This document shows positions 26,620 to 36,439 of a stretch of DNA of 64,000 nucleotides, one piece after another. Both the position numbers and the translations under genes were made by a program. Numbering within the stretch: the first letter of the stretch is position 1; each line of letters starts with the position of its first letter. The stretch comes from Saprospiraceae bacterium (GTDB lineage Bacteria; Bacteroidota; Bacteroidia; Chitinophagales; Saprospiraceae): positions 124,001-188,000 of the forward strand of contig JADJYQ010000006.1 of assembly GCA_016719615.1 (NCBI GenBank), read 5' to 3'. The notes beneath the pieces were generated by a model, which saw only the letters and a program-made list of their open reading frames with translations, did no database searches and was not told where the DNA came from.

Positions 26620-28173
26620 TTAACCTTTGAGGCGAATCTCTTCTTCTGGCCCGTCAAAAAACCTGAATTCGATCATTGGTAAATCTGGATTTTCCCTTAC
26701 GCTGATCCATTTCATATATTTGAAAAACCATTTGAAAGAATAATTGTAGAGACCCCTTTTTAAAAATGCGGCAATAAAGGGATGCACTTCAAGATTGAGA
26801 TGTTTGGTGGGTCTGGTGGTTTGGATAAAATCCAAATCTTTTTCAATTTGATCTATTAAAAAAATCGAAGCATTCGCTTTTCCGGTTCCTGCACACGACG
26901 GACAAATTTCAGAAGTATCAATTTTCAACTCTTGTCTCTCACGTTGGCGGGTGATCTGCATCAATCCAAATTTACTCAGTGGTAGAATGGTATGTTGCGC
27001 CCTGTCGTATTGCATATATTCACGCATGGCATTATACAATTCTACTTTGTTTTCTGAATTTTTCATATCGATAAAATCGATAATGATCAATCCACCGATA
27101 TCTCTCAATCTCAACTGCCGCGCAATTTCCTGGGCAGCTTCTCGATTGACTTGTATGGCTGCATTTTCCTGGTCCTGACGCTGTGATTTAGGCCCACTGT
27201 TGACATCGATCACATGCATGGCTTCGGTATGTTCAATGATGATGTAGGCTCCGCTGCTTAATGTTGCCGTATTGCCAAAGGCTGCTTTAATCTGGCGTCT
27301 GATGCCATAAGTTTCAAAAATGGGTTTAGTGCCTTTGTAAAATTGAACGATGTTTGATTTTTCGGGAAGATTATTCTCGAGATATATTTTAATGCCTTCG
27401 TAAATATCCCGATCGTTAACTATAATTTTTGAAAAACTACTGTTCAATAAATCGCGAATAATACTCGATGTCTTGTCCAGTTCGCTCATGAGCTTTACCG
27501 GAGCTTTTGCCTTAAACATTTGAGCATGCATTGCTTTCCAGCGTTCGCACAGATTATTGATCTCTTCGTGCATTTCAGCAACCTTTTTTCCTTCAGCTGC
27601 GGTACGAACTACAATGCCAAAATTTTTTGGCCTGATGGATTCTACCAGATGAAATAATCGATTTCGTTCGTCGGAATTTGCAATTTTCTTGGATATCGCA
27701 ATCGTATTATTAAATGGGGTAAGCACCAAAAATCTGCCGGGAATCGTGATTTCACAAGTTAAACGATGTCCTTTAGTCGAAATGGGTTCTTTCAGAATCT
27801 GGACCAGTAAATTGTCCCTTTTATCGAGAATTTGAGCAACTTTCCCATTTTTGGGAATCTCAGATTGCAAAACAAATTGATCTAATAATCCTGCGGTATA
27901 TTTTCCTTCTACAGATTCCTGGGTATACTTCAAATTTGAATTGAATAGCGGACCCATATCGGTATAATGTAGAAAAGATTCCTTGCGGTGACCAATATCC
28001 ACAAATGCCGCGTTGAGTCCGGGCATAAGTTTTTTTACCTGTCCGAGAAATATATCACCGACATTGTATTGTGTGTTTGACTTTTGCTTGTGTAGCTCAA
28101 CGAGCATTTTATCTTCAAGCAAAGCAATCTCTACAGAACCTTGTTGTGCAGAGATAATAAGTTCTTTTTCCAT
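26620..28173 (-). CDS. rng: Ribonuclease G/E family endoribonuclease
   Basis: 517 residues; cuts RNA at single-stranded AU-rich sites, for rRNA maturation and mRNA decay. An S1 domain (about 35-125) with VGDIFLGQVKKLMPGLNAAF is followed by the RNase H-like catalytic core with VIDVNSGPKS (first metal Asp) and IIIDFIDM (second Asp), then RQRERQELK and the zinc link CPSCAGTG (about 445-452). It lacks the long C-terminal scaffold of RNase E, so it is the G type. HU, a TPR protein and the small basic protein lie just upstream on the same strand. Confidence 0.93.
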   Translation of the reverse strand: MEKELIISAQQGSVEIALLEDKMLVELHKQKSNTQYNVGDIFLGQVKKLMPGLNAAFVDIGHRKESFLHYTDMGPLFNSNLKYTQESVEGKYTAGLLDQFVLQSEIPKNGKVAQILDKRDNLLVQILKEPISTKGHRLTCEITIPGRFLVLTPFNNTIAISKKIANSDERNRLFHLVESIRPKNFGIVVRTAAEGKKVAEMHEEINNLCERWKAMHAQMFKAKAPVKLMSELDKTSSIIRDLLNSSFSKIIVNDRDIYEGIKIYLENNLPEKSNIVQFYKGTKPIFETYGIRRQIKAAFGNTATLSSGAYIIIEHTEAMHVIDVNSGPKSQRQDQENAAIQVNREAAQEIARQLRLRDIGGLIIIDFIDMKNSENKVELYNAMREYMQYDRAQHTILPLSKFGLMQITRQRERQELKIDTSEICPSCAGTGKANASIFLIDQIEKDLDFIQTTRPTKHLNLEVHPFIAAFLKRGLYNYSFKWFFKYMKWISVRENPDLPMIEFRFFDGPEEEIRLKG

Positions 28174-28455
28174 GCACCATTTATAAATGATGCGGAATGT
28201 TGGCGAACATCACAGCATAGAGCATACTGATATGGATTTTCAATAGCAAACTTGAAACACCTTAATTAATCATGAATGGTTCCTGGGAAAAGGCCATCAA
28301 GATATTTGCTGTCAATGGTTCTCGGATTGGGAATATTCTAAAAATCCATAAAAGCTACTACTCTGTCAGGCCAACAGCCAAACAGCGCAGTCATGAGTTT
28401 TAGAAGAAGTGTTTTCCATCTGTGGAAATCGCAAACATTACGCAGAATAATGAAT
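28174..28455 (-). other. Leader region of rng
   Basis: About 280 bases between the small basic protein and rng. A short inverted repeat TTTCCA-CAGA-TGGAAA near 28416-28431 is the only structure seen, and it is too weak to call a terminator. RNase E/G mRNAs often have long autoregulatory leaders; whether this one does cannot be told. Confidence 0.3.
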
Positions 28456-28551
28456 CTACCTGTTCTTCTTCTTGTGCCTGTTCTTTCTCAATCGCTTTTT
28501 CCGCTTGTGCGTAGCGATTTTATGTCTTTTTCTTTTTTTACCGCAAGGCAT
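28456..28551 (-). CDS. 31-residue very basic ribosome-type protein
   Basis: ATG at 28551 and TAG at 28456. The product MPCGKKRKRHKIATHKRKKR (first 20 residues) continues with RKNRHKKKNR and is more than half Lys, Arg and His. Near-identical tiny proteins are conserved in Bacteroidota and are annotated as AURKAIP1/COX24-domain (mS38/bS22-like) or as phylum-specific ribosomal proteins; I recall this from the family and cannot check which. It starts 3 bases after the stop of the TPR gene, so it is in that operon. Too short for most gene finders. Confidence 0.85.
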   Translation of the reverse strand: MPCGKKRKRHKIATHKRKKRLRKNRHKKKNR

Positions 28552-28554
28552 AAA

Positions 28555-29325
28555 TTATTGTTTACAGTGAATTATATATTTTTCAATCTCTTGTTTTCTT
28601 TGTGTCTGCTCTAAAAGTGCAACCATTAAACAATTTGCTCTTTCATGTTCAGATTCGGCATCCAATACTTTTCTGATTCGCGCTTCTGCTTTGTCAAACT
28701 GACCGGTTTGCATCCCTAATTCCGCCAACTGAATTTGCAAAGGAACATATTGCGGATACTTTTTCTCCAAATCCAGCAACATTCGAATGCCTTTCATCGG
28801 TTCACTTCCCGGCAGTTTTACATACGCAAGGGCTCTGTACATTTCAAAATCGGCCTGATCCGGTTGAAAGGATAAAGCTTGTTCAAAACTACTCACCGCC
28901 ATTTGCTGACAAAACAATTTCTGCTTTTCATCGGTTTCGCTTTCCAAACCATATAAAAAAGTTGTTCCCGCTATTTTCCAGCTTTCCGCTGTCTTTTCGA
29001 TTTCTGCAACTTTTTGCGCGTAACTTCCGGAAATACTATAAGCCTCTAAGCCAAACCAAAATCCGGATATTTTTTTTAAAAGTTCCAGCTTGTCGGCATC
29101 TGAAGCTGCAGCAGAAATTTTTGTATTCAGTATATTAAGTTCAGCTTTCTGAACTTCATTTAGCTGCTTTATTTTTTCCTGGATCAGATTTTCAACTCCT
29201 GTTGCCTCAAGACCTTTCATACGTTGTCCAGAGGATTTCCTTATTTCCGGGGTTATCGTACTCAAACCAAAATAAGTTAGTAAAAGTAGCCCTAGAAAAA
29301 TGATTCCTAATTTTATAGGATTCAT
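28555..29325 (-). CDS. TPR protein with N-terminal membrane anchor
   Basis: 256 residues. An uncleaved signal anchor (about 6-24, GIIFLGLLLLTYFGL) puts the rest outside the cytoplasm. A coiled-coil-prone part (about 45-75) is followed by TPR helices from about 130: FEQALSFQPDQADFEMYRAL and AELGMQTGQFDKAEARIRKV. A TPR gene between HU and rng recurs in Bacteroidota. The HU gene ends 9 bases before its start. Function unknown; probably a protein-protein scaffold. Confidence 0.8.
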   Translation of the reverse strand: MNPIKLGIIFLGLLLLTYFGLSTITPEIRKSSGQRMKGLEATGVENLIQEKIKQLNEVQKAELNILNTKISAAASDADKLELLKKISGFWFGLEAYSISGSYAQKVAEIEKTAESWKIAGTTFLYGLESETDEKQKLFCQQMAVSSFEQALSFQPDQADFEMYRALAYVKLPGSEPMKGIRMLLDLEKKYPQYVPLQIQLAELGMQTGQFDKAEARIRKVLDAESEHERANCLMVALLEQTQRKQEIEKYIIHCKQ

Positions 29326-29334
29326 TTAAAAGAA

Positions 29335-29661
29335 TTATAAATCGTCTCCCTCGTCATCATCCTCCTCGGTATGCTCCGGTTCTTTACCCGATTTCACATG
29401 ATCCACAAAGATTTTAGCCGGTTTGAATGACGGGATAAAGTGCTCCGGAATCTCAATAGCTACGTTTTTCTTAATATGGCGACCAATTTTTTTAGCCCTT
29501 TTCTTGACTACAAAAGATCCAAATCCCCTAATATATACGTTTTCACCGTGAGCTAAGGATTGTTTGACTTCCTTGAAAAACATTTCCAAAGACACCAAGA
29601 CATCAACCTTGGGTACCCCGGATTTTTCTGAAATCAATGCTACCAGATCAGCTTTTCTCAT
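29335..29661 (-). CDS. HU/IHF-family DNA-binding protein
   Basis: 108 residues from ATG 29661 (MRKADLVALISEKSG). The longer reading from 29721 lacks homology. Helices at the start, then VYIRGFGSFVVKKRAKK for the saddle and HFIPSFKPAKIFVDHV where the DNA-binding arm returns. The arm itself (KIGRHIKKNVAIEIP) has the IP at its tip. A very acidic C-terminal tail (EDDDEGDD) is an addition to the usual 90 residues. It bends DNA as a homo- or heterodimer. First gene of the HU/TPR/basic-protein cluster. Confidence 0.9.
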   Translation of the reverse strand: MRKADLVALISEKSGVPKVDVLVSLEMFFKEVKQSLAHGENVYIRGFGSFVVKKRAKKIGRHIKKNVAIEIPEHFIPSFKPAKIFVDHVKSGKEPEHTEEDDDEGDDL

Positions 29662-29875
29662 TTGCTTGATATTTAGATAGTTATGAATAACCGCCCTAAA
29701 AGAGCGTGGCAAATTTCGCAATTTAATTTGGTTCTCAAAACTTTTATAGCTTTTTTTATTTTAAATTATATATTATAACTTTTTCTATATCAACAAGATA
29801 GCTAAGGTTTACGGGGCTTTGAGCCATGAATTACTAACGAAATAATCCTACCTTAGCGGCTCAAAAAAGAAGAAT

Positions 29876-30751
29876 ATGTTATTATCGATGACCGGGTTCG
29901 GAAACGCAAAAGGACATTTTGAGGGTAGAGAAATCGTTATTGAACTCCGTTGTATCAACTCAAAAGTCAGTGACTTCCGCTTAAAATTACCCAATAGTTA
30001 CCGCCAGCACGAACTCGATATCCGTAAAATTCTGAATGATAAAGTGATCCGGGGAAAATTAGATCTCAATATTTCCATCGATTCCAATGGTATGAGCGAA
30101 GAGTTTACGCTCAATAAACCATTGTTTATGAATTTTTACAATCAGATTCAACAACTTTCGACATCTATTGACCTGAGTCACTCCGATATCCTTAACGCCA
30201 TTCTCAAGTTTCCAAATGTCATCTCGGCTCAGGAAACCTTGATTTCGGCCCAACAGTATAAATATACAGTTGACTTATTATTGGAGGCTATCGAAAAATT
30301 AAACGATTTCAGATCTATTGAAGGGACCATGATAGGCAATGATATGGCCCTTCGCACACAATTCATTCTAGACCATTTACAAAAAGTAGAAGCACTTGAT
30401 ACAGATCGCCTATCGATCTTGAAAGAAAAACTCAAAAAAACCATTGAATCCAATCTTGATTCTGAAGCTATCGACCGCAATCGTTTTGAACAGGAAATTA
30501 TTTATTATCTCGAAAGACTTGATATCACCGAGGAAAAAGTTCGACTCAAACAACACTGCGTATACTTTTTGGAAGAATTAAATATTAATGGTATTATTAA
30601 ATCCAGAAAACTCAATTTCATAAGTCAGGAGATCGGTCGCGAAATCAATACACTCGGATCCAAAGCTCAGTATTCACCTATTCAAAAATTGGTGGTCAAT
30701 ATGAAAGATGAGCTTGAAAAAATAAAGGAACAAATGTCGAATATTCTTTAA
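29876..30751 (+). CDS. yicC: YicC-family endoribonuclease
   Basis: 291 residues. The start MLLSMTGFGNAKGHFEG is the family hallmark, followed by the YicC_N domain and a C-terminal DUF1808 domain with LKQHCVYFLEELN and GREINTLGSKAQ. YicC proteins (YloC) are reported to cut RNA; the exact target here is unknown. The stop codon overlaps the gmk start by one base (TAATG), the usual arrangement in many bacteria. Confidence 0.92.
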   Translation: MLLSMTGFGNAKGHFEGREIVIELRCINSKVSDFRLKLPNSYRQHELDIRKILNDKVIRGKLDLNISIDSNGMSEEFTLNKPLFMNFYNQIQQLSTSIDLSHSDILNAILKFPNVISAQETLISAQQYKYTVDLLLEAIEKLNDFRSIEGTMIGNDMALRTQFILDHLQKVEALDTDRLSILKEKLKKTIESNLDSEAIDRNRFEQEIIYYLERLDITEEKVRLKQHCVYFLEELNINGIIKSRKLNFISQEIGREINTLGSKAQYSPIQKLVVNMKDELEKIKEQMSNIL

Positions 30752-31314
30752 TGGAAAGCGGTAAAATCATCATTCTCACGGCTCCATCCGGGTCCGGAAA
30801 AACAACCCTGGCCAGATTTCTGTTACAAACATTTGATCAGCTATTGTTTTCTGTATCCGCAACGACTCGCCCTGCCAGAGCCGGCGAAACTAATGGGAAA
30901 GATTATTACTTTATGGACAAGGATCAGTTCCTAACGAACGTTAGTAATCATGCATTTTTTGAATACCAGGAAGTATATACAGATCTTTATTACGGTACAC
31001 TGAAGAGTGAAATGAGCAGAATCTGGAGTTTAAGTAAAATTCCATTACTCGATATTGATGTCAAAGGAGCCTATAATATCGAAAGTTATAACAACTATGA
31101 GACCCTCAGTATTTTCGTAAAAGCATCCAGTATTGAAGTTCTTAAAAATAGATTGGTTTCCAGAGGTACCGATTCTATAGAATCCATTGAAAAAAGATTA
31201 CAAAAAGCTAATTCCGAGTTGGATTATGCCAGGCATTTCGATTATGTAATTACCAATGATAAATTAGAATTAGCGCAGCAGCTATTAAAACAAATTGTCT
31301 CAGATTTTATTTAG
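30751..31314 (+). CDS. gmk: Guanylate kinase
   Basis: 187 residues; phosphorylates GMP to GDP with ATP. P-loop APSGSGKTT at about 9-17, the GMP-binding SATTRPARAGETNGKDYYF, then EYQEVYTDLYYGT and DIDVKGAYN, all conserved. Residues around 65-70 (FLTNVSN) contain one copy of the dispersed CTAACGAACGTTAG palindrome at 30931-30944. It overlaps the start of the previous gene by one base and converges with the methyltransferase gene, whose end overlaps it by 8 bases. Confidence 0.95.
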   Translation: MESGKIIILTAPSGSGKTTLARFLLQTFDQLLFSVSATTRPARAGETNGKDYYFMDKDQFLTNVSNHAFFEYQEVYTDLYYGTLKSEMSRIWSLSKIPLLDIDVKGAYNIESYNNYETLSIFVKASSIEVLKNRLVSRGTDSIESIEKRLQKANSELDYARHFDYVITNDKLELAQQLLKQIVSDFI

Positions 31315-31873
31315 TCTCCTTCCTGATCAAATATATATACTCCGTTGCAATGAATTTCGTAAAAGATAATTCTGGGCTGAGCCTGAAGACTCTTTGAAAA
31401 AATGGAAATTTAAATAAGGCTATTTTTAGGATATGGTGTTCCTTGAACCACTGCTCCAAATCTACTTCTTTTTTATCCGGAAATAAAAATCGAAACACAA
31501 AGTTACTGGGATTAAACTGGCTGATCACCAGCGCTTTTGTAAAATTTTCTTGTATGCGTTCCATAACTATTTCTTTCTCCCGGATTGGCATATGATCGAT
31601 AACTCCTAATAAAAATATAATATCGAATTGCCCCTGTTTTAATTCAAAGTCCAGGATGTCACTGCAAACAAAATTTTCCTTGTTTTCAAAAGGAAGCTGA
31701 TCTACACCTGTGTAATGACAACTTTGATCTATTAAAAATTCGCGAAGCAACATTTCGCCACAACCCAGATCCAAAACCCTTTCATGAGCAATCGGAAATT
31801 CCTTCAGTATCTCTTCAATCCTGTTTTTATAATACGATCTATTTCTTTGAATTTTTTTAAAAAAAATACTCAT
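31307..31873 (-). CDS. SAM-dependent methyltransferase
   Basis: 188 residues with a class I methyltransferase fold. Motif I is VLDLGCGEMLLREFL (about 33-47), the acidic residue after strand 2 is in YTGVDQLPF, and motif IV is FDIIFLLGVIDHMP. The C-terminal half is short for the family and substrate cannot be predicted. As the last gene of the 31.3-35.9 kb glycan cluster it may modify a surface sugar or lipid carrier. Convergent with gmk, overlapping by 8 bases. Confidence 0.75.
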   Translation of the reverse strand: MSIFFKKIQRNRSYYKNRIEEILKEFPIAHERVLDLGCGEMLLREFLIDQSCHYTGVDQLPFENKENFVCSDILDFELKQGQFDIIFLLGVIDHMPIREKEIVMERIQENFTKALVISQFNPSNFVFRFLFPDKKEVDLEQWFKEHHILKIALFKFPFFQRVFRLSPELSFTKFIATEYIYLIRKETK

Positions 31874-31889
31874 AGATGTTCCTCCGTGT

Positions 31890-33023
31890 TTAATTAGATT
31901 TCTTCATCGCATTTTCGATGATTTCATCATAAGCTGCAAAAATGTGTTTCGATTCAAATTCATCCAAAACACATTGTCGGCATCTCTTTCCCATAGCCGA
32001 CAATTCTTCATCGGACAAAGTCATGATCCTTTTCATAGCTATCGACAAAGCTAATGCATCTTTGGGTGGAACAATAAATCCATGCACATCCTGTACGATC
32101 GTTTGTTTGCATCCGGCCACTGATGTCGTAATCACAGGTAATTCCATTGCCATAGCCTCCAACATCGCTTTCGATCTACCTTCCCGATATGATGGTAAAA
32201 CAAATACATTTGCCTCAGACAATCTTTTTCGTACATCTTGTTCAAATCCAAAAAAGTAAAATGCCCCTTTATTTTTATAGCCATTTAAAATAGAATGCGT
32301 ATTGATATCCATTGAATTATGGTCATGGGCACCAACAATCCAAAATTGAATTTCAGGATGATCCTGTGCCAATATTTCCGCTGCAGATAAAAATTCTATG
32401 ATCCCTTTTTCCTTTCGAGTTCTTCCCACAAAAATGAAAACAAATGGAGTTGAAACTTTTCTCTGCCTTTCACATTTAAAATGTTCTGCATTTACCCCAC
32501 TTCCAGAAATGACCTTACCCCGGTTTTGCCCAATTAATTTTCGATTTCGAAACCACCATAAATCTTCTTCATTATGAAACACGATCTCTGTGTTCTTGCT
32601 TAAAGCCCATTTATAACATTGCAAGATCACATTGCGCAACAAGTTTGGTTTGCCGGCTGTAAATCCCAGACCGGTAAGATTTGAAACGGCCTTAATACCA
32701 AGCCATCCTGCAGCCAGACTACCATAAATATTAGGTTTGATGGTATAATTCAATACGATATCCGGTTCTAAATTTTTAAAAATTCTATACAATTCGATTA
32801 AACATAAAATATCACGAAATGGATTTAGTCCTTTCGCCTCTAACAGCTGTAACTTCTGAAAATGAATCACTTCAGGAAATTTCAATTTCGAAGTATAATG
32901 ATCTTCCGGTGCGTAAACAAACACGTAATGGCCCATTTCTGCTAGATGCAGGATCAATTCCATTCTGAAATTATAAATATTCCAGCAAGAGTTCGCTACG
33001 ATAGCTATTTTACATCTTCTCAT
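31890..33023 (-). CDS. Glycosyltransferase family 4
   Basis: 377 residues. GT-B fold: the N-terminal acceptor domain (ANSCWNIYNFRMELILHLAE) and C-terminal donor domain with FIFVGRTRKEKGIIEFLSA and the E-x7-E pattern in YREGRSKAMLEAMAMELPVI, where Glu binds the sugar nucleotide. The pattern NIYNFRMELI is common to enzymes building O-antigen or capsule subunits (WcaI-like). Directly followed by the methyltransferase (16 bases) and preceded by another GT4 (1 base). Confidence 0.85.
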   Translation of the reverse strand: MRRCKIAIVANSCWNIYNFRMELILHLAEMGHYVFVYAPEDHYTSKLKFPEVIHFQKLQLLEAKGLNPFRDILCLIELYRIFKNLEPDIVLNYTIKPNIYGSLAAGWLGIKAVSNLTGLGFTAGKPNLLRNVILQCYKWALSKNTEIVFHNEEDLWWFRNRKLIGQNRGKVISGSGVNAEHFKCERQRKVSTPFVFIFVGRTRKEKGIIEFLSAAEILAQDHPEIQFWIVGAHDHNSMDINTHSILNGYKNKGAFYFFGFEQDVRKRLSEANVFVLPSYREGRSKAMLEAMAMELPVITTSVAGCKQTIVQDVHGFIVPPKDALALSIAMKRIMTLSDEELSAMGKRCRQCVLDEFESKHIFAAYDEIIENAMKKSN

Positions 33024-33024
33024 G

Positions 33025-34203
33025 TCAATTTCGCATACTTTGAAGTATTGATGTAGCCATATCCAAAGTGATATGGTTGCGCTTATACTTCTCTATAAAA
33101 TCAGGTCTCGACAACAATTGATATTTATCGTTTTCCAGATAGTTTACAACGGCATCCACATCTCCGGGATTAAAAATAAAATAATTACTTTTTATTTCTT
33201 TTTCAATAAATTCTTTCGCATATCCCTTTACTCCTGCCAAAATCGGCAGATTACCGGATGCATATTCAAAAAGTTTAGAGGGCAGTACTTTTTCCAATGA
33301 TTTAAAATCATTCAGGTGTAAAAACAAATAATCTGATTTCAGATAATAATGAAGTAATGCATCTCTATTGACAGGGAGATGCCATTCTACATTGCTCACT
33401 TGAAACTCGTCTAAAGCTGTTTGTAATTTATTTTTAGCAGAACCATCGCCAATCAATAAAAACGTGAAACGTCCCTCAAGTTTTTTTGCAAGTGCCGGCA
33501 CTATGTGATGCAATCCCTGTGCTTCTCCAATATTACCTGCATAACAAATCAGTTTTTTTCCCTCCGTATTTACGGAATCTTTTTTCCAATTTAAAAATGC
33601 ATCGTCAATTCCATTTGGATAAAAACTGGTGCTACCTTTAAATCCTTTGGGAATATTGCTTTGAAAACCACCAGAATTGATGTTAATATGCGATGCATTC
33701 ATCAAACAGGGTTTTTCAAAAAAATGGCGTACAGTAAAGCTTAGCAACTCATTTAATAATGGTATCCTTATAAATTCTTTTAAGTTCTCAGCAAATAAAT
33801 CTCTTAAATCAATATAATACTTTATTTGTCCTCTTTGAGAAAGTTTATAAGCCAGATATGCAGTAAATAATTTTGATGAAGAAGCAAAAATGAAATCAGG
33901 ATTGATTTTTTTTACCAGCACTTTTACCTGTCTCTCGAATTCGTAAAAGGATCGAATCTGACCCCAGAAGCGGTTGCCGTGTTGAGATACATGGAGCCTG
34001 TAAATGTGCAAATTGTCCTTTTGCTCGAATTCCAAAGCTGTTTCCTTGAAGTTTGAATATCTGTTTGGTTGTGTACAAAACAAATGAATTTCAGCATGGC
34101 CATCAACCATATCCGACAATGCAAGTGAAAGTGCATGATTCCTGAAAGAACCTGCGCTTAGATCCGGCGGATAGTGATAGGTTAAATAAACAATTTTTTT
34201 CAA
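33025..34203 (-). CDS. Glycosyltransferase family 4 (WbuB-like)
   Basis: 392 residues starting at TTG 34203-34201. The start overlaps the stop of the heparinase-like gene (TTGA), so translation is coupled. VYLTYHYPPDLSAGSFRN is the typical N-terminus of WbuB/WcaI-like GT4 enzymes; LICYAGNIGEAQGLHHIV and VLPSKLFEYASGNLPIL form the donor site. Cytoplasmic, probably membrane associated through a C-terminal amphipathic part. It builds the surface glycan made by this cluster. Confidence 0.85.
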   Translation of the reverse strand: MKKIVYLTYHYPPDLSAGSFRNHALSLALSDMVDGHAEIHLFCTQPNRYSNFKETALEFEQKDNLHIYRLHVSQHGNRFWGQIRSFYEFERQVKVLVKKINPDFIFASSSKLFTAYLAYKLSQRGQIKYYIDLRDLFAENLKEFIRIPLLNELLSFTVRHFFEKPCLMNASHININSGGFQSNIPKGFKGSTSFYPNGIDDAFLNWKKDSVNTEGKKLICYAGNIGEAQGLHHIVPALAKKLEGRFTFLLIGDGSAKNKLQTALDEFQVSNVEWHLPVNRDALLHYYLKSDYLFLHLNDFKSLEKVLPSKLFEYASGNLPILAGVKGYAKEFIEKEIKSNYFIFNPGDVDAVVNYLENDKYQLLSRPDFIEKYKRNHITLDMATSILQSMRN

Positions 34204-35852
34204 GGCTTCCGGCTAATTTTGGTTTGGAGCTGTCCGCAAAAATACACCATTATGCGTTCTGCCTTTCTCGAATCATTAAAACCAAAATTTTGAAGATACG
34301 TTTGTTTGGTAATGGATTCTGCACCAAAAAAATGGAAAGTGATCGCTTTTTCTACCAAATGAATACTTGCACTATCGACCTTGATTTCGCCTACTGCCCC
34401 ATCAAAATGAAAGATCGCAATTCCTTTTTGATCTTTAAGCTTTGTACTTTCAAATGTATCCCATATTTGCAAGCCATCAATTACTTTTTCAATCCTTCGA
34501 TGGTGAACATGTCCCTGATACCATCTGACTTTTGAATATAATTTTTCAGGCCCGCTTTCGATGCATTTCACCTTTGCCCTTCTCCCCATTCTAAAAGCTG
34601 ACCATATTTCCGATTGATTATCTTCCAAATTTTCAACTATCAGATTGTGATTTGAAGTTCCTCTTTGCTTTAAGCGCTCTTCATTACCCTCATAAGTAGA
34701 AATACCCGGATCAATCAGTATGGGCTCTGTACCCAAGTATAAACAGATGTTCAAATAATCTGCATGTTGGTGCCCAGGCTGATGCTGCACCAAAAAAGGA
34801 GCAGTGCGCATCAACAATTGATAAGGCTCATTATGCAGCCATCTGTAACCACTATCTGATAGGTGGAGATTTTTATGATCCAAACCCATCTCCATAGCGA
34901 GCTTGCGAATCGCCATCCAATTTTCAAGAGGCCAGGCAACAGAATCATTGATCAGGGGAAAAATGTTGAATCCTAGAGTTATACTATTCATCCAGGTATA
35001 CATCTTACCGGCATAACCTTCCAATATCATCAGACGCTGAGCATCATATTCAGAATTACGTAGCAGTTGAATGATTCCGGAAAGGCGGCAGAAAATAGCC
35101 GCATGATAACTCAGACATAACTCATAGTGAGCACCATCATCCAGAATTTGTGAATCCAGTTCTTTTATCAGATTATTTACAAAATAATTTAGTTTGGTAG
35201 GATGCCTTAATGCCATGTGGGCGAAAACTAACGAGAGGTAGTTTTCCATTAAATGATTTCCCGACAGATGTGTTTCCAAATTATCCTCTAAGTAGGCTAT
35301 TTGAGTTTGTATAGCAGTTTTGATGATGGGATCAGATGCAGGGTATTTAGACAAAAATTGCAAGCTGTAAATGATTCTCATGGATACGGGATAGGGTTCC
35401 TGTTTCAATGATCCTTGAATCAGTTGTTGAGAAAGATTCAACAACCACTGCATACGCAAGTCCGAAGCAAGAGAATCATCCATCAAAACCTCGAGATACT
35501 GTAAGTGGTAATTCCACAATTTGCCATATCCCTGAAAACTCCAATCGGGACATCCATCAAAACGCTGTGCCCGATGAAAAATGATAAATCCGCTATTTTC
35601 CCGGTATTTTGCCTCCATCGGATACACCAAACTGCTAACGAACTCAGGATGAAGGGAAAATTGATCGTATTTGTTGTAATTTTTGAATTTAATAAAATGT
35701 TTTTTGATCAAGCGATACCACAATAAATGCAGGAATTGCGACCATTTCAGGCGCCGTAGCGTATTGAAGTATAGCAAAAATGTGCTCAGTGTAAAATTTT
35801 TATGCTGTTTATTATCATTAATGATGAATAGCAGCAGTCGTAAGTCCTGCAT
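34200..35852 (-). CDS. Heparinase II/III-like polysaccharide protein
   Basis: 550 residues. An N-terminal alpha-toroid (about 90-310) with SQQLIQGSLKQEPYPVSMRI and SGNHLMENYLSL is followed by a beta-sandwich half with HQPGHQHADYLNICLYLGTE (His and Tyr typical of the lyase site) and GTSNHNLIVENLEDNQSEIW. Heparinase II/III-like proteins inside glycan clusters are thought to cut or edit the polymer. No signal peptide is seen. First gene of the cluster that runs to 31307. Confidence 0.85.
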   Translation of the reverse strand: MQDLRLLLFIINDNKQHKNFTLSTFLLYFNTLRRLKWSQFLHLLWYRLIKKHFIKFKNYNKYDQFSLHPEFVSSLVYPMEAKYRENSGFIIFHRAQRFDGCPDWSFQGYGKLWNYHLQYLEVLMDDSLASDLRMQWLLNLSQQLIQGSLKQEPYPVSMRIIYSLQFLSKYPASDPIIKTAIQTQIAYLEDNLETHLSGNHLMENYLSLVFAHMALRHPTKLNYFVNNLIKELDSQILDDGAHYELCLSYHAAIFCRLSGIIQLLRNSEYDAQRLMILEGYAGKMYTWMNSITLGFNIFPLINDSVAWPLENWMAIRKLAMEMGLDHKNLHLSDSGYRWLHNEPYQLLMRTAPFLVQHQPGHQHADYLNICLYLGTEPILIDPGISTYEGNEERLKQRGTSNHNLIVENLEDNQSEIWSAFRMGRRAKVKCIESGPEKLYSKVRWYQGHVHHRRIEKVIDGLQIWDTFESTKLKDQKGIAIFHFDGAVGEIKVDSASIHLVEKAITFHFFGAESITKQTYLQNFGFNDSRKAERIMVYFCGQLQTKISRKP

Positions 35853-36439
35853 ACTTTAGACAACAAAATTAGAATTTAATTTTAGTAATGAGATCCAATA
35901 TTACTTCGGTATTTAATTCCCTTATGTCAAGAAAACTACGACTCATTTTTCAAAACAACAATTTGTTTAAAGCAGCTCATGAATTTATCTCTTCGAATTC
36001 AATAGGGTATTCATCAACTCAAGGTCTCCATCTTGCCTTAATTCCCAATTTATAAAGCATTTATACAAGCAAGCCAGCTTGCATCTTTATTTTAAAAATG
36101 GAAAATATGGGCGTTCGCAAAATTAAAACCATCAAAGTATTTCAGAGATTTATTTTTTTACATATTTAAGGAAACATATATCCTGCCAACACTTCATAAA
36201 TTCAGAAGCGTTTTATCGGTTATAGCCGCGTTAGTCCTGATACCAATCAATTTAATAAATAAATTAAATTCATTACTTTCTTAAAATTTGGCTATGAGCA
36301 CAATATTGATTTGAACAGCCCATCAAAACAGTAAAATTCACTCAAAACTTGCTAAAAAACAGAGTGTTAATGAAATGGATTCAAGTAAAACAGATTAGAC
36401 TGTTCCTAAACGTACAATTTTTAAAAAATTGATAAGCCA
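35853..36439. other. Gene-free AT-rich stretch
   Basis: About 590 bases upstream of the heparinase-like gene with many stops in all frames. I see no RNA fold or relic that I can name. It should contain the promoter of the leftward glycan cluster and borders the first toxin relic. Confidence 0.4.

Noticed and set aside
28393..28614. 73-codon plus-strand frame
   Set aside because: It is the complement of the conserved 31-residue basic gene and of the TPR gene end.
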